A stretch of DNA of 13,352 nucleotides from the NCBI GenBank assembly GCA_035291705.1, contig DATDRM010000131.1, positions 1-13,352 of the forward strand, written 5' to 3'. Position 1 is the stretch's first letter. Each line of letters begins with the position of its first letter. Below the pieces are notes generated by a model. It was not told the DNA's origin, ran no database searches, and was given only the letters and a program-made list of their open reading frames with translations. Source of the DNA: DATDRM01 sp035291705 (GTDB lineage: Bacteria; Chloroflexota; Anaerolineae; Anaerolineales; UBA4823). Below are positions 1 through 6,586 of this stretch, one piece after another. A program made the position numbers and the translations under genes.

Positions 1-48
1 TGGATGCCTATACTCGCCAGCCTGCGAAATTAATACAAGATAACCCGA

Positions 49-1353
49 TCACCTAATCACCCCATAAAACAACGGCAGCGGCTCCACCGGCGTCTCGCTC
101 CAGGCATGGGCTGCCAGCAGGCGCAGGCGCGCTTCGGCGAGGAATGACCGGTCGTTGGCGTGTACAATGAACAAGGCCTCACCGGCCGCGACTCGATCCC
201 CCACCTTGTGTAAAACCTGGAGCCCGACCGCGTGATCGATCGGATCACCCTTCCTGGCCCGCCCGGCCCCCAACAGGACTGCCGTCTCGCCGATGACCTG
301 GGCGTTAACTGCGTCCACGTAACCGTCGTGTGGTGCGGGTGCCCACTCAACCAGGGGAGCCTTGGGCAGGCGCTCAGGGTCTTCTACATAATCCACATCA
401 CCACCCTGGGCAGCCACCAAAGCCTTGAAACGCTCCCACGCCTTTCCAGTATCCAGTGCCTCCTGCGCCAGGGAACGCCCGTGCCCTTCGTCAGTTGCCA
501 TCTCCCCCAGGACTAACATATGCGCCGCCACTATCAGGCAGTGCTCGCGGAAATCCGGTGGCCCACCCCCGTGCAACGTCTCGATCGCCTCGCGCAGCTC
601 CAGGGCATTGCCCACTGCCTGCCCCAAAGGCTGGTTCATGTCCGAGAGCAGAGCGATTGCCTTCCGTCCAGCCTGTTTCGCAATCGAGACCATTAACTCG
701 CCTAGGGCGCGCCCCTCCTCCAGGGTCTTCATGAACGCCCCCGAGCCGATCTTGACATCCAGCAAAATGGCATCCGCGCCGCCGGCGATCTTCTTACTCA
801 TCACCGATGAGGCGATCAAGGGGATCGACTGCACGGTGCCGGTCACGTCGCGCAAGGCATACAGCTTCCCATCCGCCGGGGCCAGGTCGGCGCTCTGCCC
901 GGTCAAAACCAGCCCGACTGTCCGCAACTGTTCGAGAAACTCATCCGTGCTCAGGTCGGAGCGGAAGCCAGGGATGGACTCCATCTTATCCAACGTGCCG
1001 CCGCTGAAGCCCAGGCCGTGCCCGGAGATTTTGCCCACCGCCAGTCCACACGCCGCCACCGTCGGTTCCACGACCAGGGTGGTCTTATCGCCTACCCCGC
1101 CGGTGGAATGCTTGTCGACGGCGATTGGTACTACATTGTTAAGGCTGAGCATATCGCCGGAATGGGCCAGGGCCAGGGTCAGGTCGGCCGTCTCGCGGGG
1201 AGTCATCCCGTTGAGCAGCACCGCCATCGCCCAGGCAGAGACCTGGTAATCTGGGATCTCGCCGCAAGCGAATCCCTGGATGAAGAACTCGATTTCTTGG
1301 CGCGTCAGCTCCTGGCGATCGCGTTTCTTGATGATAATGTCGACTGCGCGCAC
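49..1353 (-). CDS. pdp: Pyrimidine-nucleoside phosphorylase
   Basis: This cytosolic enzyme would split uridine, thymidine or deoxyuridine with phosphate into free base and (deoxy)ribose-1-phosphate in pyrimidine salvage. The 434 residues match the usual family length. The N-terminal helical domain has the GEIPDYQ stretch typical of PyNP. The phosphate-binding segment KHSTGG is at residues 81-86 and SGGTLDK at 117-123. The base-binding trio R168 (LYALRD), S183 and K187 keeps the spacing I recall for R171, S186 and K190 of E. coli thymidine phosphorylase. The C-terminal PYNP_C-like domain is present. The start is GTG, chosen because AGGAGG lies 6 nt upstream. One oddity is that the family signature, normally SGRGLGHTGGT, reads SGHGLGFSGGT, with His112 replacing Arg. 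It could equally be called deoA; substrate range cannot be read from the sequence. Upstream lies a palindromic element that separates it from the glycosylase gene. Confidence 0.95.
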   Translation of the reverse strand: MRAVDIIIKKRDRQELTRQEIEFFIQGFACGEIPDYQVSAWAMAVLLNGMTPRETADLTLALAHSGDMLSLNNVVPIAVDKHSTGGVGDKTTLVVEPTVAACGLAVGKISGHGLGFSGGTLDKMESIPGFRSDLSTDEFLEQLRTVGLVLTGQSADLAPADGKLYALRDVTGTVQSIPLIASSVMSKKIAGGADAILLDVKIGSGAFMKTLEEGRALGELMVSIAKQAGRKAIALLSDMNQPLGQAVGNALELREAIETLHGGGPPDFREHCLIVAAHMLVLGEMATDEGHGRSLAQEALDTGKAWERFKALVAAQGGDVDYVEDPERLPKAPLVEWAPAPHDGYVDAVNAQVIGETAVLLGAGRARKGDPIDHAVGLQVLHKVGDRVAAGEALFIVHANDRSFLAEARLRLLAAHAWSETPVEPLPLFYGVIR

Positions 1354-1359
1354 AGAGGA

Positions 1360-1365
1360 CCTCCT
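1360..1365 (-). promoter_or_regulatory. Shine-Dalgarno site of the phosphorylase gene
   Basis: On the minus strand this reads AGGAGG, 6 nt before the GTG start codon at 1353. It is a perfect anti-SD match and decides the non-ATG start. No convincing -35/-10 pair was found in the AT-rich stretch between it and the palindromic element. Confidence 0.85.
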
Positions 1366-1383
1366 ATAATTCCAATATTTTAT

Positions 1384-1490
1384 TAATATTAGGAGTTACG
1401 CAGATGTGGGGATTGGGGGGGTGTTTGGGCGGGCGTTGCCCGCCCAAACACCCCCCATCCTCATTCCAACTGCGTAAGTCCTAAATATTA
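1384..1490. mobile_element. MITE-like palindromic element with terminal inverted repeats
   Basis: This 107-bp non-coding element has outer inverted repeats at 1384-1403 (TAATATTAGGAGTTACGCAG) and 1470-1490. The right arm, read on the other strand, is TAATATTTAGGACTTACGCAG with one extra T and one G/C change. The core has two perfectly complementary 19-bp arms, 1416-1434 and 1438-1456, separated by the 3-nt loop GTT. The arms contain TGTTTGGGCGGGC and its complement. There is no coding capacity and no T-run after the hairpin, so it is not a standard terminator. AGGACTTACGCA-type ends resemble transposon termini that I recall from cyanobacteria and Chloroflexota, and TA dinucleotides flank the ends, but no clear target duplication is visible. 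A passive element moved by a transposase elsewhere in the genome is the favoured reading. It sits between two co-directional genes and may have split a former operon. Confidence 0.75.
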
Positions 1491-1528
1491 CAGGATTATA
1501 ACCCATCTCACATATTCTCTAATCAGCG

Positions 1529-2236
1529 TCAAACCGCGTCATCCGCCTCTGATAATATCGTCTTCACCTTCTGCCAGATGTCCGCAAACATCACCTCGGT
1601 CAATCGTCCGGTTTGCGTGTTCTGGCGGCTGGGATGGTAAGAAGCCACCAGCTGAGGGAGCCCCTCTCCGAGCGGATAAACCGCCCCATGCCGGAAGTCC
1701 AGGCGCGGGACAGGGTACCCGCGCTCCCGGTAGATGCGCAGCGTGTTGTCGAAGGCGATCCGGCCAAGCGCCACGATCACAACCAGGCGCTCCAGCAGGA
1801 CGATCTCCTGCGCCAGATAAGGCTGGCAGCTGGCGATCTCCGCCGGTGCTGGCTTGTTGGCTGGCGGGGCGCAGCGGCAGACAGCGGAGATGAACGCGTC
1901 CTGCAACGCCAACCCATCTCCAAGAGCGGTCGCCGTCGGCTGGCTGGCGAAACCAGCCTGGAACAGCGCCCGGTATAGAAATTCTCCCGAGCCGTCGCCG
2001 GTAAACATTCGCCCGGTGCGGTTGGCGCCATGCGCCCCTGGTGCCAGGCCGACTACCAGGAGGCGCGCCTGCTGGTCGCCAAAACCTGGTACCGGCTTCC
2101 CCCAATACACGTGATCCCGATAAGCTCGCCGGCGAGCGCTGGCAACTTGCTCTCGCCAGGCCACCAGGCGCGGACATTTGCGACAAGAGATAATGGTTTC
2201 TTCTAGTTCTTGCCACGATTTTGATCGAAGGGACAT
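1529..2236 (-). CDS. udgB: Family 5-type uracil-DNA glycosylase (UDGb), Fe-S protein
   Basis: This base-excision repair enzyme removes uracil, and in this family sometimes hypoxanthine, from DNA. The 235 residues carry the full family plan. A CxxC pair is at C18 and C21, with C122 and C137 as likely partners for a 4Fe-4S cluster. Motif A, GLAPGAHGANRTGR, is at residues 63-76 and motif B, SYHPSRQNTQTGR, at 199-211. In motif A, position 68 is Ala and no Asp or Asn of the family 1 type is present, as is usual for UDGb. The HGANRTGR and HPS-QN-TGR combination points to family 5 rather than family 4. The start is ATG, but no good Shine-Dalgarno site precedes it. It shares the divergent region with the GGDEF gene. 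Downstream, the MITE-like element separates it from the phosphorylase. Confidence 0.9.
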   Translation of the reverse strand: MSLRSKSWQELEETIISCRKCPRLVAWREQVASARRRAYRDHVYWGKPVPGFGDQQARLLVVGLAPGAHGANRTGRMFTGDGSGEFLYRALFQAGFASQPTATALGDGLALQDAFISAVCRCAPPANKPAPAEIASCQPYLAQEIVLLERLVVIVALGRIAFDNTLRIYRERGYPVPRLDFRHGAVYPLGEGLPQLVASYHPSRQNTQTGRLTEVMFADIWQKVKTILSEADDAV

Positions 2237-2279
2237 AGGCTGTTCAAATCTTCACATTGCAAAAGAGATAGCAACCCTG

Positions 2280-2301
2280 GTGCAAAGATTAATCCTTGCA
2301 C
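2280..2301. promoter_or_regulatory. 22-bp palindromic operator candidate
   Basis: The left half GTGCAAAGATT and the right half AATCCTTGCAC are reverse complements at 10 of 11 positions, with no spacer. The palindrome covers the place where a -35 box would lie for the TATAAT at 2315-2320. It also lies between the divergent glycosylase gene and the GGDEF gene. A further partial half-site, ATTGCAAAAGA, begins near 2256. This arrangement suits a dimeric DNA-binding regulator acting on the GGDEF gene, as activator or repressor. The regulator itself is not identifiable here. Confidence 0.6.
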
Positions 2302-2314
2302 AGAATGCGTGGAT

Positions 2315-2320
2315 TATAAT
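2315..2320 (+). promoter_or_regulatory. -10 box (TATAAT) of the GGDEF gene
   Basis: A perfect TATAAT. No consensus -35 lies at the standard spacing; TTGCAC at 2296-2301 is only 13 bp away. Transcription would begin near 2327, so the open frame beginning at GTG 2309 cannot be translated in full from this promoter. GAGG at 2335-2338 then lies 9 nt before ATG 2348. Confidence 0.6.
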
Positions 2321-2347
2321 TCAGGCTTAATATTGAGGCCGACAAAG

Positions 2348-5257
2348 ATGCAAATCGAGGGGCAGCAATTCATTTCGGCGATCCTGAATACGGACAATTT
2401 CCTGGTGGTCGTCCTCGACTCACAGGGGAGAATCCACCATTTCAACCAGGCTTGCGAGCAAACAAGCGGGTACACCTCTAGCGAAGCGGAAGGGAAATTT
2501 GTCTGGGATTTCCTCTTACTTCCGCACGAGATAGCACCGGTCAAGGCTGTTTTCGAGGCCTTGCAGTCCGGCCAATTTCCGAACCGCCACGAAAATTATT
2601 GGCTCGCCAAAGACGGCAGCCGCCGGTTGATCGCCTGGGCTAACTCCGCCCTGCTCGACGAACAGGGCTTTGTGGCGTATGTGATCGGAATCGGGATTGA
2701 CATCACAGACGGCCGTCAGGCGGAAGAGAGCCTGCGGAGGAAAGTCGAGGAGCTCAGCGCACTTCACCAAACCGTTCTGGATATCACCTCCCCCCACAAG
2801 CTGCCGGACTTGCTCCAGACCATCGTCGAGCGCGCCGCGCGGCTGCTCAACGCTTCCAGCGGGGGGCTTTACCTGTGCGATCCAGATCGAGAAGAAGTCC
2901 GCTGCGTGGTGAGCTTCAACACCCGGCGCGATTATAGCGGGACAGTGCTCAAATACGGGGAGGGGGCCGCCGGACACGTGGCTCTAACCGGAAAACCGCA
3001 GATCATTCAAGATTACCGGGTCTGGACCGGCCGGGCAGCCGTCTACGAGGGAGATCAATCCTTCACCGCAGTGGCCAGCGCGCCCATGATCTGGCGGGGT
3101 CGGGTGACCGGCGTGATTCACGTGCTCCAGACAGAACAAGGACCCAGCTTCACTCAAGACGACCTGGACTTGTTGATGTTATTCGCCAACCAGGCGGCGA
3201 TCGCTGTCGAGAACGCCAAGCTCTACGAGCTAGCACAATTGCAGGCGCACCAGGCGGAGACTTTACGCCAGGCAGGATCGGTAGTCGCCGCCACGCTGGA
3301 CCAGGATGAAGCTATCGAACGCATTTTGCAGCAACTTGAATGCGTTGTACCGTACGACAGCGCCTCGGTGCAACTGTTGCGCAACGGCTATCTGGAAATC
3401 GTCGGCGGCCGTGGCTGGTCCGATCCGCAGGCCGTCGTCGGACTGCGTTTCCCTGTGCCGGGCGAGAACCCCAATACCGTGGTCATCCAGCAGCGCCGGC
3501 CATACATCCTGGGCGACGCCCCTGGCGCTTATTCCCCCTTCCGCGCGGGTCCGCACAACCACATTCGCTCCTGGCTGGGCGTCCCCCTGATCTTGCACGA
3601 CACCGTGATCGGTATGCTCGCCATCGACAGTGCCCAACCCAATACCTACACCGCCGACCACGCCCAGCTGGTCTCGGCCTTCGCTGATCAAGTGGCGATT
3701 GCCCTGGAAAATGCACGCCTGTATACCACGGAAAAGCAGCGTGTTAAGGAATTAGACGCCCTGCGCGCCACGGTTGCAGATATCTCGGCGGAACTGGAAC
3801 AGACAAAACTGCTCCAGGCCGTTTTAGCGCGAGCGGTGGAATTGCTCAACGCCACCGGAGGTGATCTAGGCCTGTATGACGAGGCTAAACAGGAGGTCGT
3901 GATCGTCGTCAGCCACAACCTGGGGAAGGATTATTCCAGCACACGCATGTCTTTAGGCGAGGGCGTTATGGGCCACGTCGCTCAAACACGCCACCCATTA
4001 ATCATTGACGATTACATGCAATGGTCGGGACGCTCCCCGCAATACGAAGCCGGGCCGTGGCATGCTGTCCTGGCTGCGCCGATGTTGATCGGCAACCGGC
4101 TGGTGGGGGTGGTCGGCGTGGTCGCTGCCGACCAATCGCGCCGCTTCACACCTTCCGATGAGCGGCTGCTGATTCTATTCGCGCAACAATCTGCCATCGC
4201 CATAGAAAATGCGCGTCTCTACGCAAGCGAGAAAAAACGCGCCGCCGAACTGGCGTTGCTCTTCCAAAGCAGCACCGATATCACCAGGACGATCGACCTG
4301 GAATCGGCGCTCAATATCGCCGCCCAGCAGTTAGCCAAAGCGGTCAACGCGACAAGCGCTTATATCCTCTCTTACGACCAGGATAGCGGCTTAGCCATCG
4401 TTTTGTCCGAATATTTCGGCCCAGAGGCGAATGAGTTAGAGCGGGTTTCCGACCTCGGCACAACCTATTATTTGAAAACTACCCCGAAGTTATTCCAGGC
4501 TCTCCGCAACGGCCAACCGTGGATCTCATTGGTGAACGACCCAAATACCGATCCCGCAACACGCGAGGAATTAAAAGGCCGCAACGTGAAGAGCGCCCTG
4601 GCCCTTCCGATGATGATAGCCGGGCAGGTTCGTGGGTACGCAGAGATCTGGGATAACCGCAGTGAGCGCGCCTGGAGCGAGGAGGAAATGAGGTTATGCC
4701 AGACTCTGGCCAACCAGGCCGCTATCACCATCGAAAATGTCCGCCTGTTTGAGGAGTCGCAACACCAGGCGGTCACCGACCCGCTCACCGGCCTGTACAA
4801 CCGGCGCGGTCTATTTCAATTGGGCGAACGCGAAGTGGAACGGGTGCGCCGCTTCGGGCACCCGTTGGCGGCTATCATGCTGGACATCGACCACTTCAAA
4901 CAGACCAACGACACCTACAGCCACGCCATCGGTGACCAGGTGCTGCGCGCCCTGGCTGACTGCTGCCGCGCCACCATCCGGGATACGGATATCCTGGGGC
5001 GCTACGGCGGGGAAGAGTTCGCCCTACTGCTGCCTGAAACCGATGCAAAGGGGGCTTACAACCTGGCCGAACGGTTGCGCGAAAAAGTTGCCATGACGCC
5101 GGTGCTGACCGAGCGCGGCGCGATTAATATTACAATCAGCCTGGGGGTGGCTTCCTACACCGAGCAAATCCCCGACCTGGCGGTGCTGCTCGACCACGCC
5201 GACACGGCCATGTACGCCGCGAAGCAAAGCGGGCGCAACAGGGTGGTAATCGGCTGA
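2348..5257 (+). CDS. Soluble PAS-GAF-GAF-GAF-GAF-GGDEF sensor diguanylate cyclase
   Basis: The product probably makes c-di-GMP from two GTP in response to signals sensed by its N-terminal modules. From ATG 2348 it has 969 residues. A PAS domain spans about 5-130, with four GAF domains at about 150-295, 317-460, 483-627 and 649-802. Each ends in a variant of AIAxENARLY and is joined to the next by a helical linker. A GGDEF domain spans about 807-969. The catalytic motif is GGEEF (887-891), the metal and GTP segment is DIDHFK (846-851), and the inhibitory I-site RDTD (878-881) lies exactly five residues before GGEEF. The cyclase therefore looks active and product-inhibited. No membrane segment or signal peptide was seen, so it is cytosolic. 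GAF1 and GAF3 are close relatives, sharing DYS, GEG, GHVA and the W-GR pattern. The frame is open upstream to GTG 2309, but the TATAAT inside that stretch and the GAGG site favour ATG 2348. Ligands are unknown. Confidence 0.9.
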   Translation: MQIEGQQFISAILNTDNFLVVVLDSQGRIHHFNQACEQTSGYTSSEAEGKFVWDFLLLPHEIAPVKAVFEALQSGQFPNRHENYWLAKDGSRRLIAWANSALLDEQGFVAYVIGIGIDITDGRQAEESLRRKVEELSALHQTVLDITSPHKLPDLLQTIVERAARLLNASSGGLYLCDPDREEVRCVVSFNTRRDYSGTVLKYGEGAAGHVALTGKPQIIQDYRVWTGRAAVYEGDQSFTAVASAPMIWRGRVTGVIHVLQTEQGPSFTQDDLDLLMLFANQAAIAVENAKLYELAQLQAHQAETLRQAGSVVAATLDQDEAIERILQQLECVVPYDSASVQLLRNGYLEIVGGRGWSDPQAVVGLRFPVPGENPNTVVIQQRRPYILGDAPGAYSPFRAGPHNHIRSWLGVPLILHDTVIGMLAIDSAQPNTYTADHAQLVSAFADQVAIALENARLYTTEKQRVKELDALRATVADISAELEQTKLLQAVLARAVELLNATGGDLGLYDEAKQEVVIVVSHNLGKDYSSTRMSLGEGVMGHVAQTRHPLIIDDYMQWSGRSPQYEAGPWHAVLAAPMLIGNRLVGVVGVVAADQSRRFTPSDERLLILFAQQSAIAIENARLYASEKKRAAELALLFQSSTDITRTIDLESALNIAAQQLAKAVNATSAYILSYDQDSGLAIVLSEYFGPEANELERVSDLGTTYYLKTTPKLFQALRNGQPWISLVNDPNTDPATREELKGRNVKSALALPMMIAGQVRGYAEIWDNRSERAWSEEEMRLCQTLANQAAITIENVRLFEESQHQAVTDPLTGLYNRRGLFQLGEREVERVRRFGHPLAAIMLDIDHFKQTNDTYSHAIGDQVLRALADCCRATIRDTDILGRYGGEEFALLLPETDAKGAYNLAERLREKVAMTPVLTERGAINITISLGVASYTEQIPDLAVLLDHADTAMYAAKQSGRNRVVIG

Positions 5258-6280
5258 TCAGAGAATAATCATAGCATCGCCAAAGGAATAAAAGCGGTAC
5301 CTCTCCTGCTTGGCGACTTCGTAGGCGCTGAGGATAGTTTCGCGCCCGGCGAAGGCGCTCACCAGCATGATCAGCGTCGATCTTGGCAGGTGGAAGTTTG
5401 TGATCAGCGCGTCTACAGCACAGAAAACGTACCCCGGCAGGATAAACAGGCTGGTCGGACCTTCATAAGGTCTGACTACCTCACCAGGAAGCGCGGCGCG
5501 CGCGGCGCTCTCCAATACCCGCACGCTGGTCGTGCCGACAGCCACGATCCGGCCACCCGCTCGCCGCTCCTGGTTGATAGCGGCAGCTGCTTCCGGCGTC
5601 ACCTGGCACGACTCGCTGTGGATGGCGTGCTGGCGGGGGTCTGCCTCGTCCACCGGGGCGAACGTATCCAACCCGACATGCAGGGTCACAGTGGCGAAGT
5701 TTATCCCCTGGTTTCGCAGCTCAGCGAGCAGTTCCTGGGTAAAGTGCAGCCCGGCGGTGGGTGCAGCAGCCGAACCAGGTTGGCGGGCAAACACGGTCTG
5801 GTAGCGTCCCGGGTCGAGGAGGGGGGTATGGATATAGGGCGGCAGGGGGACGTGGCCGGCTGAAGGTAAAAAAGGTTCGATGGGTTCGGCGAAACGCACC
5901 ATTCGGCGGGGGCCATCCAGCACGGCGATCACCTCGGCCAGCGGCCCGGAGTCGACCTGCAGGATTTTCCCGGCGGTTAACCCTTTCCCGCCCACCATCG
6001 TTTCCCAGGTGTGTTCGTCCTGGCGACGAAGCAAGAGCAATTCAGCGCGGCCGCCGCCGGGGACTTTGCGGACAAACAGCCGCGCCGGGATCACGCGCGT
6101 CTCATTGAGCACCAGCAGATCGCCGGCCTTCAAATACCTGCCCATCTCCCGAAAGACGGCGTGTTGGATCGACTCGCTTTTCCGGTCCAGGACGAGCAAG
6201 CGCGAGGCATCGCGCGGCTCGATTGGGGTCTGCGCGATGTATTCCGGGGGAAGATCGTAGTCGAAGTCGGAAGTCCTCAC
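5258..6280 (-). CDS. queA: S-adenosylmethionine:tRNA ribosyltransferase-isomerase QueA
   Basis: QueA transfers the ribosyl part of S-adenosylmethionine to preQ1 in the tRNA wobble position, giving epoxyqueuosine. The 340 residues are of family length. Visible family blocks are the N-terminus TSDFDYDLPPEYIAQTP, then PTAGLHFT in the middle, VTLHVGLDTFAPV, TTSVRVLE, TNFHLPRSTLIMLVSAF and the C-terminal YRFYSFGDAMI. The start is GTG. The conserved N-terminal block begins at the third residue, which fixes the start although no clear Shine-Dalgarno site precedes it. It is the last gene of the ruvB-DUF2905-queA run, 73 bp after DUF2905. Its leader consists of degenerate heptamer repeats. Its stop codon directly abuts the stop of the convergent GGDEF gene, so no room is left for a dedicated terminator. 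Confidence 0.97.
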   Translation of the reverse strand: MRTSDFDYDLPPEYIAQTPIEPRDASRLLVLDRKSESIQHAVFREMGRYLKAGDLLVLNETRVIPARLFVRKVPGGGRAELLLLRRQDEHTWETMVGGKGLTAGKILQVDSGPLAEVIAVLDGPRRMVRFAEPIEPFLPSAGHVPLPPYIHTPLLDPGRYQTVFARQPGSAAAPTAGLHFTQELLAELRNQGINFATVTLHVGLDTFAPVDEADPRQHAIHSESCQVTPEAAAAINQERRAGGRIVAVGTTSVRVLESAARAALPGEVVRPYEGPTSLFILPGYVFCAVDALITNFHLPRSTLIMLVSAFAGRETILSAYEVAKQERYRFYSFGDAMIIL

Positions 6281-6286
6281 GAGCCT

Positions 6287-6349
6287 GTGGTTAGTGGTTA
6301 GCGGTGAGTTGCCAGTGATCAGTATTCAGTATCCAGTGTCCAGTTGATA
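6287..6349. repeat. Nine degenerate tandem heptamers
   Basis: On the plus strand this splits into nine consecutive 7-mers in perfect phase: GTGGTTA, GTGGTTA, GCGGTGA, GTTGCCA, GTGATCA, GTATTCA, GTATCCA, GTGTCCA, GTTGATA. The consensus is roughly GTNNNCA. They fill almost all of the 73 bp between the DUF2905 stop and the queA start, and would lie in the untranslated leader of queA. They resemble the short tandem heptamer repeats described from cyanobacteria and seen between genes in some Chloroflexota. Confidence 0.8.
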
Positions 6350-6353
6350 TAGG

Positions 6354-6578
6354 TCACTTGTTTAAGAAGCGGATCATCAGATTCAAGATCAGCGTCAGCA
6401 CGATGGATAGCAGGATTGACGTGAGGAGGGGAAAGACGCAGGTGAGGTTCCTGGTCTGGATGCGGATGTCACCCGGCAGGCGGTACGGCTGCACCCCCAG
6501 GCGAGCGAAGAGAAAAAACAAGCCAGCTACCACGATGAAAACCAGACCGAGAATGAGGAATAAGCGGGCGAGAGCCAT
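6354..6578 (-). CDS. DUF2905 family small membrane protein
   Basis: A 74-residue protein with two predicted membrane helices, at about residues 6-25 and 48-70. Between them is a short loop with the family motif LPGDI (34-38) followed by RIQ. DUF2905 proteins have no established function. They are often encoded beside ruvB or queA, as here, where the gene lies 8 bp after ruvB and 73 bp before queA. The start is ATG, preceded by AAGGA with a 5-nt spacer. That site overlaps the ruvB stop codon, so translation is probably coupled to ruvB. The family call rests on size, topology, motif and context. Confidence 0.88.
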   Translation of the reverse strand: MALARLFLILGLVFIVVAGLFFLFARLGVQPYRLPGDIRIQTRNLTCVFPLLTSILLSIVLTLILNLMIRFLNK

Positions 6579-6586
6579 CTTAATCC

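Noticed and set aside
1..48. Possible neighbouring gene at the left edge
   Set aside because: Only 48 bp are visible, with no readable motif, start or terminator.
425..1249. A 274-residue plus-strand frame opposite the phosphorylase gene
   Set aside because: It is antisense to a clear enzyme gene and has low-complexity composition with no recognisable motif.
1416..1456. The strong hairpin read as a transcription terminator
   Set aside because: No T-run follows on either strand, and the outer inverted repeats show it is the core of a larger element.
2296..2314. TTGCAC as the -35 box of the GGDEF gene promoter
   Set aside because: The spacer to TATAAT is only 13 bp, too short for a standard sigma70 promoter. 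The bases are better explained as part of the palindrome.
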